Assembly: GCA_030840615.1 (NCBI GenBank)
Contig: JAVEEE010000497.1
Coordinates: forward strand, 1 to 12,738
Direction of reading: 5' to 3'
Origin: Frankiaceae bacterium
GTDB lineage: Bacteria; Actinomycetota; Actinomycetes; JAFAQI01
Length of the DNA: 12,738 nucleotides
The notes below the pieces were generated by a model. It saw nothing but the letters and a program-made list of their open reading frames with translations. It was not told the origin of the DNA and did not search any database. Positions 6,737 to 12,738 of the stretch are shown here, in pieces. Position 1 is the first letter of the stretch. Each line of letters opens with the position of its first letter. The position numbers and the translations under genes are program-made.

Positions 6737-7743
6737 CAGGGCATCTCCAACGACCGGATGACGGTCTGTAGCGCGACGCTGCCGGCCTCGACGCGCGCTC
6801 GCGCAGCCCGGTTGGCCGCGCGCTGCATCACCTCGTTGACAGGTGTGTGGACACCGAAGAGCCGCCCGAGCAGCACGATCTCACCGTTGAGGTAGTCGGC
6901 TTCGATGCTTCCGGTGCCGCGGGCGAGGCTCTGCCAGGAGGAGCCACCGACGCGCGGGCGGCCCTCCACGACGGCGTGACCTACCTGGTCCTGCCGGCGT
7001 TCGGTCCACTCCTCATCGCTGACCCAGCTGATGCCGGCCGCGTCGAACGCGGCAACGGCTTCGGCCCGCATCCGGCCCTCGAGGTCGTGCCGGATGTGCG
7101 TCTCGGACTCGTCGAGCTCGTGCCCGGCCAAGGCCTCGAGTGCGTTTCCGAGGTTTCGCAGCAGCTTGGCGTATTTCCACCGCATCACGTCGTCGACTGC
7201 ACGCGAGGCGAAGCCGCTGCTGGAAAGGTCGGTGGCGACTTGCGCTGCGAGCGCGTCCGCCCCGGCCGGCGCGCTCCCGAGATCCAGCAGCCCGCTGTGC
7301 GGGTCACCCTGCGCGTCGATCCGGCCGGGCTCGAGCAGCACCGCAGGGAGCATGACCACGACTCCGTAGACGTTGCGGAAGCGGCGTAGCGCGAAGCGTT
7401 CGTTGGCGACGCCGTTCTGCACGCAGATGACCGGAAGTATGTCGCCGGCCGCCCTGCCGCCGATGTCCGCAGTCGCGATCTGGTCGAGCGCGGACATCGA
7501 GTCCTGGGTCTTGGTTGCGAGGAGGACGACGTCGTCGGGTCGCCAGTCCAGTGCGGTGAGGTCGTCGGTGACGGGACACCGGACATCGATGATGCGGTGC
7601 GGGGTTGCCAGCCGTAAGCCGTGTTCGCGCATTGCCGACGCGTGAGCACCCCGGGCGATGAGCACGACATCGTGGCCCGAGTCGGCGAGCAGCCCGCCGA
7701 CCGTCCCACCGACGGCGCCCGCGCCGACCACGACGTAACGCAT
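6736..7743 (-). CDS. ketopantoate reductase (ApbA/PanE) family protein
   Basis: This 335-residue NADPH-dependent dehydrogenase has an N-terminal Rossmann domain (VVVGAGAVGG, residues 4-13). KTQD is at 78-81 and QNGV at 109-112. The C-terminal helical domain carries the catalytic Lys (K190 in RWKYAKLLRNLGNAL) and GSIEADYLNGEIV, with Glu281 matching the substrate-binding Glu of E. coli PanE. True PanE makes pantoate for coenzyme A. No panB, panC or panD gene is nearby and the protein is coupled to an aldo/keto reductase, so a paralogue acting on another 2-oxo acid or beta-hydroxy acid is equally likely; I give no symbol. ATG 7743 begins MRYVVVGAGAV, the standard start. The open frame upstream is low-complexity and overlaps the divergent gene, so it is ignored. 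Confidence 0.9.
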
Positions 7744-7749
7744 GGGCAC

Positions 7750-7755
7750 ATCCTG
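7750..7755 (-). promoter_or_regulatory. Candidate -10 for the reductase operon (leaderless start)
   Basis: CAGGAT on the minus strand ends 6 nt before the ATG at 7743. It departs from TANNNT only in the first base. TTGGCA lies 19 bp further upstream as a possible -35. There is no Shine-Dalgarno. Confidence 0.3.
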
Positions 7756-7817
7756 CCGCTCCCGGGATCGCCGGTGCCAATGCGATGATCGGCCTCTCGG
7801 TGTCGGGGTGGTGCAAG

Positions 7818-7823
7818 AAGGAG
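7818..7823 (+). promoter_or_regulatory. Ribosome binding site deciding the GTG 7830 start
   Basis: AAGGAG lies 6 nt before GTG 7830. An in-frame ATG at 7785 would add 15 residues with no Shine-Dalgarno and no family similarity, so GTG 7830 is chosen. Confidence 0.75.
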
Positions 7824-7829
7824 ACCCTC

Positions 7830-9029
7830 GTGGCAGTTCTCGACGACGCGCGGTCCATGCACGACGACCTCGTGCGGCTGCGCCGCACCTTGCATCGCGA
7901 GCCGGAGCTCGGCCTGCAGCTGCCAAAGACGCAGGAGCGGGTGCTGGCGGCCCTGGACGGGCTGCCACTCGAGATCGCCACGGGGTCGTCGCTCTCGTCG
8001 GTGACCGCGGTGTTGCGCGGCGGTGGTGGCACCGGCGACCGGTCCGTCCTCCTGCGTGGTGACATGGACGCGCTGCCGGTCGCCGAGCGCACCGGCGTCG
8101 ACTTCGCCAGCTCCGGCGAGACGATGCACGCGTGTGGTCACGACCTGCACACCTCGATGCTCGTCGGTGCGGCGCACCTGCTCAGCGCCCGGCGCGAAAC
8201 GCTGGCCGGTGACGTCGTGTTCATGTTCCAACCCGGCGAGGAGGGCCACGACGGGGCCCGCCACATGGTCGACGAAGGGGTCCTCGACGCGACCGGACGT
8301 CGGGTGGACGCCGCACTCGCGCTGCATGTCACCAGCGGGATGCTCCCTGCGGGCCTGTTCGCGACCCGACCGGGGCCGGTGATGTCGGCCGCCGACGTCC
8401 TGCGGGTGACGGTCCGGGGGGCCGGGGGCCATGGGTCGTCGCCCCACCGCGCGCAGGATCCGATTCCGGCGGCTTGCGAGATGGTGACGGCGCTGCAGAC
8501 ATTCGTGACACGCCGCTTCGACGTCTTCGACCCCGTCGTCATCACCATCGGCGCTTTCCACGCGGGCACCCAGCACAACGTGATTCCCGACACGGCGTAC
8601 TTCGAGGCGACCGTTCGGTCTTTCTCGCGCGACGCACATTCACGGGTCCTCGCCGAGTCGGTCCGCGTGTGTCAGGGCATCGCCGCCGCGCACGGGCTCG
8701 ATGTCGACGCAGCGGCCGATGAGCTCTATCCGGTGACGGTCAACGACGCGCAGGAGGTCCTCGCCGTTCAGTCCGTCGTCCGGGACCTGCACGGCGAGGA
8801 GCGCTTCGCGGTGCTGCCCAACCCGGTGGCCGGCTCGGAGGACTTCTCCCGCGTCCTCGACGCCGTGCCGGGCGCCATGGTCTTCCTCGGGGCGACCACC
8901 AGGGAACGCGACCCCGCAACGGCCCCGTTCAACCACTCACCTGAGGCGGCGTTCGACGACGGCGTACTGCCGGACGGCGTTGCGGTCTACACGGAGTTCG
9001 CCATCCGCGCACTCGCCGGGACCGGCTGA
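7830..9029 (+). CDS. M20 family metallopeptidase / amidohydrolase (hippurate hydrolase type, M20D)
   Basis: This 399-residue di-metal hydrolase is of the carboxypeptidase/N-acyl-amino-acid hydrolase kind. The N-terminal helix carries LHREPELG (21-28). RGDMDALPV is at 76-84, and the metal-binding ACGHDLHTS gives C102 and H104. Catalytic E137 and ligand E138 lie in FQPGEEG, H166 in ALHV, and H369 in FNHSPEAAFDDG. The lid (dimerisation) domain spans about 185-300, with GGHGSSPH (199-206). The Cys in place of Asp, and the motif set, fit subfamily M20D (hippurate hydrolase, IAA-amino-acid hydrolase, N-acetyl-diaminopimelate deacetylase). The likely reaction is hydrolysis of an amide bond of an N-acyl amino acid; the acyl group is unknown. 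The gene is divergent from the reductase operon and convergent with the aminotransferase. Confidence 0.93.
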   Translation: MAVLDDARSMHDDLVRLRRTLHREPELGLQLPKTQERVLAALDGLPLEIATGSSLSSVTAVLRGGGGTGDRSVLLRGDMDALPVAERTGVDFASSGETMHACGHDLHTSMLVGAAHLLSARRETLAGDVVFMFQPGEEGHDGARHMVDEGVLDATGRRVDAALALHVTSGMLPAGLFATRPGPVMSAADVLRVTVRGAGGHGSSPHRAQDPIPAACEMVTALQTFVTRRFDVFDPVVITIGAFHAGTQHNVIPDTAYFEATVRSFSRDAHSRVLAESVRVCQGIAAAHGLDVDAAADELYPVTVNDAQEVLAVQSVVRDLHGEERFAVLPNPVAGSEDFSRVLDAVPGAMVFLGATTRERDPATAPFNHSPEAAFDDGVLPDGVAVYTEFAIRALAGTG

Positions 9030-9043
9030 GGGATCTCGACGAT

Positions 9044-9060
9044 CGGCCGCTGATCGGCCG
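9044..9060 (+). terminator. Short GC stem after the M20 gene
   Basis: CGGCCG (9044-9049) and CGGCCG (9055-9060) can pair across CTGAT, 14 nt past the stop. They lie in an 11-bp-period direct repeat of GATCGGCCG (9041-9049 and 9052-9060). No T-run follows, so this is a weak terminator candidate. Confidence 0.3.
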
Positions 9061-9071
9061 GAACAAGGGCA

Positions 9072-9115
9072 CCGGCGGTCACGCGCAACGGGGGGGTGCG
9101 GCGCGTGACCACCGG
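9072..9115. terminator. Strong hairpin between convergent genes (bidirectional terminator candidate)
   Basis: GGTCACGCGC (9077-9086) pairs perfectly with GCGCGTGACC (9101-9110). After one mismatch, CCGG (9072-9075) pairs with CCGG (9112-9115). The 14-nt loop is G-rich. It sits between the M20 stop (9029) and the aminotransferase stop (9191), so it could end transcription from both sides. T-runs are missing, as is common in high-GC actinomycetes. Confidence 0.6.
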
Positions 9116-9136
9116 CACCACCACGACACTATTCCT

Positions 9137-9178
9137 CGAACGGCACCAATGCCAGGGCCCCGAACGGCACCGATGCCA
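9137..9178. repeat. 24-bp-period tandem repeat (two units)
   Basis: CGAACGGCACCRATGCCA occurs at 9137-9154 (R=A) and 9161-9178 (R=G), with the palindrome GGGCCC inside the linker. Each unit contains GGCA...TGCC, a small inverted repeat. It lies just beyond the aminotransferase stop, in the 161-bp spacer. I see no gene in this spacer. Confidence 0.7.
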
Positions 9179-9190
9179 CGGCAGTCCGCC

Positions 9191-10564
9191 TCAGCGGTCG
9201 AGTGCTTGCTTGACGAGGGTGCGCCCGAAGTCCCACGCGAGCCCGTTCGGGCGCTCGGCATCGGTCATGACGTCCGCGAACGCATCGAGGAACTCCTGCA
9301 CCTCGGCCGCCCCGATGGTCAGCGGGGGCAACAGCTTGATGACCGCCATGTGGTCTCCGGCGACCTGTGTCAGGACCCGATGCCGGGTGAACAGCGGGAC
9401 CACGACGAGCTGGGCGAAGAGCCCCTTGCGCGCGGTGTTGAGGGTGGACCACATCGCCCGGCCACGCATCGTGGTCGGCTTTCCGAACTCGATACCGATC
9501 ATCAGCCCACGGCCGCGCACGTCGGCGATCATGGGGTGTTCGGCGGCAAGGGCCCGCAGGCCGGTCATCAGCTCCGCACCCCGCAAGCCCGCATTGTCGA
9601 CGAGGGCCTCGTCCTCGATCACCGACAGCGTGGCAAGAGCCGCTGTCATCGCCAACGCGTTGCCCATGAACGTCGAGGCGTGGACGAAGACACGGTCGAG
9701 GGAGGAGTAGACCTGCTCGAAGATCCCCGCGCGCGCCAGGGTCGCCCCGACCGGCACGTAGCCGCCCGACAGCGCCTTGGCCACCGTGACGATGTCGGGT
9801 TCCACGCCGTCGTGCTCGTAGGCGAAGAGCCTGCCGGTTCGGCCCAAGCCGGTCTGCACCTCATCGCAGATGAGCAAGGCGCCGTGGTCGTGCAGCAGCC
9901 GCTGCGCCGCACGGAGAAACCCGGGCGGCGCGACGTTCACGCCCTTGCCCTGGATCGGCTCGACGAGAAGTGCCGCCACGCCACCCTTGGCGATCTCCCG
10001 CTCCAGCGCCTCGATGTCACCGAAGGGGACCATCGTGTCCGGGAGCAGCGGGTCGAAGCCCTTGCGGAACTCCGGGGCCCCGTTGACCGACAGGGCACCG
10101 GTCGTGAGGCCGTGGTAGGCGTGCGAGCAGTAGACGATGCGAGGTCGACCAGTGGCGCAGCGAGCGAACTTGAGGGCGGCCTCGACCGCCTCCGATCCGC
10201 TGTTGCAGAAGTAGACCCGGTCCATGCCGGGGGCGAGGGAAACGAGCTTCTCGGCCACGAGGCCCGGGAGCAGCGGGAGGTCGAACTGCAGCATGTCGGC
10301 GTAGTCGGCGTCGAGCATGTCGTGCAGCGCCTGGCGGACGACGGGATGGCTGCGTCCCACACCAGCGACGCCGAAGCCCGAGAGGAAGTCGAGATAGCGG
10401 TTGCCGTCGACGTCCCAGTAGTGCGCCCCCTCAGCCCGCACGAAGACCCGATCGAACCCGATGGCGTGCAACACGCGCGGGACCTGCGGGTTGACGTGCG
10501 CGCCGTGAAGCGCGGCGCCTTCGTCCCGTCGCTGCTGGAGCAGCGCCTTGAGGTCGAATCCCAC
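9191..10564 (-). CDS. class III PLP-dependent aminotransferase (aspartate aminotransferase family)
   Basis: This 457-residue fold-type I enzyme transfers an amino group, typically from an omega-amine or amino acid, to a 2-oxo acid. Visible features are WDVDGNRYLDFLSGFG (50-65), the phosphate-binding NSGSEA (121-126), YHG with H151, LVEPIQGKG (200-208), D234 in CDEVQTGLGRTG, the Schiff-base Lys263 in TVAKALSGG, and HASTFMGN (295-302), which contributes from the neighbouring subunit. The family includes ornithine, acetylornithine, putrescine and beta-alanine transaminases, and sequence alone does not choose among them. The C-terminus is longer than in acetylornithine aminotransferases. GTG 10564 is chosen because a TACCCT -10 box ends 6 nt before it; GTG 10588 would add eight residues and overlap that box. 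The gene is divergent from the RNA helicase. Confidence 0.93.
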   Translation of the reverse strand: MGFDLKALLQQRRDEGAALHGAHVNPQVPRVLHAIGFDRVFVRAEGAHYWDVDGNRYLDFLSGFGVAGVGRSHPVVRQALHDMLDADYADMLQFDLPLLPGLVAEKLVSLAPGMDRVYFCNSGSEAVEAALKFARCATGRPRIVYCSHAYHGLTTGALSVNGAPEFRKGFDPLLPDTMVPFGDIEALEREIAKGGVAALLVEPIQGKGVNVAPPGFLRAAQRLLHDHGALLICDEVQTGLGRTGRLFAYEHDGVEPDIVTVAKALSGGYVPVGATLARAGIFEQVYSSLDRVFVHASTFMGNALAMTAALATLSVIEDEALVDNAGLRGAELMTGLRALAAEHPMIADVRGRGLMIGIEFGKPTTMRGRAMWSTLNTARKGLFAQLVVVPLFTRHRVLTQVAGDHMAVIKLLPPLTIGAAEVQEFLDAFADVMTDAERPNGLAWDFGRTLVKQALDR

Positions 10565-10570
10565 GGGAGC

Positions 10571-10580
10571 AGGGTATGCT
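10571..10580. promoter_or_regulatory. Overlapping bidirectional -10 element
   Basis: On the minus strand TACCCT (10576-10571) is a TANNNT -10 box 6 nt before the aminotransferase GTG. On the plus strand TATGCT (10575-10580) is another TANNNT box facing the helicase. They share the TA at 10575-10576. The plus promoter would start near 10587 and give a leader of about 119 nt. No good -35 is seen for either. Confidence 0.45.
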
Positions 10581-10610
10581 GAGGGCACAGCGGCAGTTGG
10601 CCGTTCCTCC

Positions 10611-10629
10611 CGCGGGCGAGCCGCCCGCG
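10611..10629 (+). other. Stable stem-loop in the helicase 5' leader
   Basis: CGCGGGCG (10611-10618) and CGCCCGCG (10622-10629) pair perfectly across a 3-nt loop. The stem can extend with CCT/AGG past a 2-nt bulge. It lies 77 nt before the helicase start, within the leader predicted from the -10 at 10575. The rest of 10565-10705 holds no gene that I can support. Confidence 0.5.
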
Positions 10630-10694
10630 AGGTCGCACGTAGGAAACACGCTCCTCACTTCGATGGGCTGGTACGACGCGGCCCACGAAAGTCC

Positions 10695-10699
10695 AGGAG
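10695..10699 (+). promoter_or_regulatory. Ribosome binding site deciding a TTG start
   Basis: AGGAG lies 6 nt before TTG 10706. No ATG or GTG with a comparable site is in frame before the Q-motif region. The next in-frame ATG is codon 28, without a Shine-Dalgarno. Confidence 0.7.
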
Positions 10700-10705
10700 C
10701 TCACC

Positions 10706-12166
10706 TTGCCCCCGCGCGCCGACAACCACGTCCGCAGCCGGCGAAAGCCGCGCAGCCAGCACCGCCCGACCAACCGGCCCCGCCCGATGCCTGCCCAGTC
10801 CGCTCTGGACCTGGCACTCGACGCCGCACTCGAGCAGCCGGTCCCCGAGCCCCGCACCTTCGGCCAGCTCGGCCTTCCCGCCGCGCTGGTGACGGTGCTG
10901 GCCCGCCGTGGCATCCACGAGCCGTTCGCCATCCAGGCACGCACGCTCCCGGACGCGCTCGCCGGCAAAGACGTGCTGGGGCGGGCGCAGACCGGCTCCG
11001 GCAAGACGCTCGCCTTCGGGCTGCCGTTGCTCACCCGGCTGGCGACAGACGGCGGCCGGCGTACCTCCCGCGCGCCCCGCGCGCTCGTCCTGGTGCCGAC
11101 GCGTGAGCTCGCGCAGCAGGTGGCCGACGAGATCGCACCGCTGGGACACGCGCTGGACCTGCGGGTCACCACGGTCTACGGCGGCGCGTCCATGGGCCGC
11201 CAGATCGACAACCTGCGCCGCGGCATCGACGTCGTCGTCGCGACCCCGGGTCGGCTGATCGATCTCATGGAGCAGGGTGCGGTCGTCCTCGACGGCGTCG
11301 GGGTCGCCGTGCTCGACGAGGCCGACCACATGGCCGACCTCGGCTTCCTGCCTGCCGTGACCCGGATCCTCGACGCGACACCGTCGGGCGGGCAGCGGAT
11401 GTTGTTCTCCGCCACCCTCGACCGCGGCGTCGACCGGTTGGTCGGGCGTTACCTGTCCGAGCCGGCCGTGCATGCGGTGGCGACAGCCGTCGCGTCGATC
11501 GACGCCATGGACCACCAGGTGTTCATGTTGCGCGGTGACGACAAGGTGGCCGTCGCCGCCGAGATCGCCGCGCGACCCGCGCGCACCTTGTTCTTCGTCC
11601 GCACCAAGCACGGCGCCGACAGACTGGCGAAGCAGCTGTGCCGGCACGGCGTCGAGGCCACGGCGATCCACGGCAACCTCAACCAGGGCCAGCGCCAGCG
11701 CGCGCTCGACGGCTTCGCGTCGGGTCGCAGCCGCGTGCTGGTGGCGACCGATGTGGCCGCTCGCGGCATCCACGTCGACGATGTCGACCTCGTGGTGCAC
11801 TTCGACCCGCCGAACGACCACAAGGACTACCTGCACCGGTCGGGTCGCACCGCCCGGGCCGGCGCGACCGGCACCGTCGTGTCGTTCGTCGAGCCGCAGC
11901 AGGCTCGCGACGTGGCCCGCATGCACGACGCCGCCTCCGTCCAGCCCGACACCGCTCGCGTGCACGTCGGGCATCCGGCGGTGCGCGCCGTCGCCGAGTC
12001 CGGCGAACCGATCACCGTGGTCCCGTTGCCGTCACCACGGCCGGCACCGGCCGGCTCGCCACGGCCGCGGCGGCCGGGCCCGCAGGCGCGCGGGCAGCAG
12101 CCGCGCGGCCACCAGTCGCGAAACCAGCAGGCACGCACCCGCTATCCGGGCAGCCGCGCGTCCTAG
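10706..12166 (+). CDS. DEAD/DEAH-box ATP-dependent RNA helicase
   Basis: This 486-residue superfamily 2 RNA helicase unwinds RNA duplexes in ribosome assembly, mRNA decay or cold adaptation. All motifs are present in order: Q-motif F52...EPFAIQ (Q77), I AQTGSGKT (94-101), Ia PTRELA (131-136), Ib TPGR (180-183), II DEAD (204-207), III SAT (235-237), IV LFFVRTK (295-301), V ATDVAARG (347-354), and VI HRSGRTARAG (377-386). Residues 1-30 and 441-486 are basic, rich in R, P, Q and G, probably disordered and RNA-binding. The last 46 residues carry RG/RGQQ elements, and no folded DbpA-type domain is seen. The start is a TTG with a strong AGGAG site. A long structured leader precedes it, consistent with post-transcriptional control. 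The metallo-beta-lactamase-fold gene follows by 43 bp. Confidence 0.96.
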   Translation: MPPRADNHVRSRRKPRSQHRPTNRPRPMPAQSALDLALDAALEQPVPEPRTFGQLGLPAALVTVLARRGIHEPFAIQARTLPDALAGKDVLGRAQTGSGKTLAFGLPLLTRLATDGGRRTSRAPRALVLVPTRELAQQVADEIAPLGHALDLRVTTVYGGASMGRQIDNLRRGIDVVVATPGRLIDLMEQGAVVLDGVGVAVLDEADHMADLGFLPAVTRILDATPSGGQRMLFSATLDRGVDRLVGRYLSEPAVHAVATAVASIDAMDHQVFMLRGDDKVAVAAEIAARPARTLFFVRTKHGADRLAKQLCRHGVEATAIHGNLNQGQRQRALDGFASGRSRVLVATDVAARGIHVDDVDLVVHFDPPNDHKDYLHRSGRTARAGATGTVVSFVEPQQARDVARMHDAASVQPDTARVHVGHPAVRAVAESGEPITVVPLPSPRPAPAGSPRPRRPGPQARGQQPRGHQSRNQQARTRYPGSRAS

Positions 12167-12197
12167 CCGCACCTCAACCCGCGACCTGGCCGTACGG

Positions 12198-12203
12198 AAT
12201 GCT
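12198..12203 (+). promoter_or_regulatory. Weak -10 candidate before the metallo-beta-lactamase-fold gene
   Basis: AATGCT ends 6 nt before ATG 12210, the same spacing as the other leaderless starts here. The first base departs from TANNNT and no Shine-Dalgarno is convincing. Read-through from the helicase is the alternative. Confidence 0.25.
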
Positions 12204-12209
12204 GCACCC

Positions 12210-12738
12210 ATGACCGAGGTGAGCACCGGGCGCGGCGAATGGACCCTGCCGGGCGTCTACGACGTGAGTCCGGGCGTCCACCGCGTGCCGTTGCCGTTGC
12301 CCAACGACGGCCTGCGCGCCGTGAACGTCTATGTCCTGACGGGCGACGACGGGCTGGTGCTCATCGACTCCGGCTGGGCGATCCCGCAGGCGCGAGAGAC
12401 GCTGACGAGCGGACTGGACCGGCTGGGCGCCACGATCTCCGACGTGCGCCGCTTCCTGGTCACGCACGTCCATCGCGACCACTACCAGCAAGCGGTCACG
12501 CTGCGCGAGGAGTTCGGCACCCGGGTCAGCCTCGGCGCGGGCGAGCGGGCCTCGCTCGAGATCCTGCGGGAGCCGGACCGCAAGCCGCTGCAACAGCAGG
12601 TCGAGTCGCTGCGGGCCCTCGGCGCCAACGCGCTCGCCGACATGGTCGCCGAGCGCCTCGGCGACCGGGAGGTCGACGAGCTGGAGTGGGCTCTGCCCGA
12701 CGACTGGCTCGAGGCGGGTCAGATCGTCTCCGGCGGTC
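12210..12738 (+). CDS. MBL fold metallo-hydrolase (3' part missing at right edge)
   Basis: The frame is open for 176 codons from ATG 12210 to the window end. After the strands around VNVYVLTGDDGLVLIDSG (38-55, D53), the metal-binding signature THVHRDHYQ gives H86, H88, D90 and H91, the THxHxDH pattern of metallo-beta-lactamase-fold hydrolases. The later metal ligands (a His, an Asp and a His) should lie beyond the edge. A helical insert (about residues 118-165, rich in E, R, L and A) follows the signature, as in members of the hydroxyacylglutathione-hydrolase-like group that act on thioesters or lactones. The substrate is unknown. The gene lies 43 bp after the helicase on the same strand, with a weak -10 of its own. 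Confidence 0.88.
   Translation, partial: MTEVSTGRGEWTLPGVYDVSPGVHRVPLPLPNDGLRAVNVYVLTGDDGLVLIDSGWAIPQARETLTSGLDRLGATISDVRRFLVTHVHRDHYQQAVTLREEFGTRVSLGAGERASLEILREPDRKPLQQQVESLRALGANALADMVAERLGDREVDELEWALPDDWLEAGQIVSGG

Noticed and set aside
7744..7968. 75-codon N-terminal extension of the ketopantoate-reductase-like protein
   Set aside because: The Rossmann motif starts within a few residues of ATG 7743. The extension is R/A/P-rich and overlaps the M20 gene.
7185..8639. Minus-strand open frame spanning the panE-like and M20 genes
   Set aside because: It crosses two well-supported genes on different strands and resembles no family.
9137..9178. Possible CRISPR array
   Set aside because: There are only two units, a 6-bp gap, no unique spacers and no cas genes.
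9079..9261. Short minus-strand open frame encoding a GIGAVRGP-like peptide repeat
   Set aside because: The peptide repeat only reflects the 24-bp DNA repeat. There is no Shine-Dalgarno, and half of the frame overlaps the aminotransferase end.
9149..10582. Plus-strand open frame of about 477 codons opposite the aminotransferase
   Set aside because: It mirrors the aminotransferase codon pattern and has no motif or ribosome binding site. The minus-strand gene is certain.
10655..11974. Minus-strand open frame of about 439 codons opposite the RNA helicase
   Set aside because: It is a shadow of a gene with all DEAD-box motifs. The translation is low-complexity, with runs of D, V, G and R.
12038..12140. 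CGGCC-rich repetitive DNA as a separate repeat or hairpin element
   Set aside because: It encodes the P/R/G/Q-rich basic tail of the RNA helicase, and the composition is explained by coding.

Overview
The window is high-GC DNA (about 70% by eye) from an actinomycete-like bacterium. I infer this from heavy G/C third-position use, frequent GTG starts plus one TTG start, -10 elements of the form TANNNT, many apparently leaderless genes, and protein motifs typical of Actinomycetota. It is a chromosomal, housekeeping and accessory-metabolism region. I see no insertion sequence, integrase, phage gene, CRISPR array, rRNA or tRNA. Twelve genes are supported, and the two at the edges are partial.

Left third (1-4455): an FtsX/MacB-type ABC transporter permease (minus, cut by the left edge) lies downstream of an adenosine-deaminase-family gene (minus). 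The deaminase is divergent from an exonuclease III gene (plus), with only 37 bp between their start codons. The exonuclease gene ends convergently on, and overlaps by 11 bp, a minus-strand block read as histidine phosphatase, then dienelactone hydrolase, then an SRPBCC-domain protein. The last two are coupled by an ATGA overlap. The hydrolase has its own promoter-like element inside a perfect palindrome.

Middle (4456-7829): a small conserved-looking protein with an N-terminal five-residue repeat (plus) converges on an AlkB-type 2-oxoglutarate dioxygenase (minus). Upstream of AlkB on the same strand are an aldo/keto reductase and a ketopantoate-reductase-family protein, joined by a TGATG stop/start overlap.

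Right third (7830-12738): an M20 peptidase/amidohydrolase (plus) is divergent from the reductase pair. It converges on a class III PLP aminotransferase (minus) across a 161-bp spacer holding a strong hairpin and a 24-bp tandem repeat. The aminotransferase is divergent from a DEAD-box RNA helicase (plus, TTG start, structured leader). The two apparent -10 boxes of that pair share two bases. A metallo-beta-lactamase-fold protein follows and runs off the right edge.

Functionally the window combines two DNA-repair enzymes (exonuclease III, AlkB), an RNA helicase, purine or nucleoside deamination, and several small-molecule enzymes of unknown substrate. I found no single coherent new pathway. The most distinctive signals are regulatory: repeated -10 boxes 6-8 nt before start codons (leaderless mRNAs), a palindrome enclosing a -10 box, and an overlapping bidirectional -10 element. 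The deaminase also lacks the aspartate that classical adenosine deaminases use to contact the ribose.
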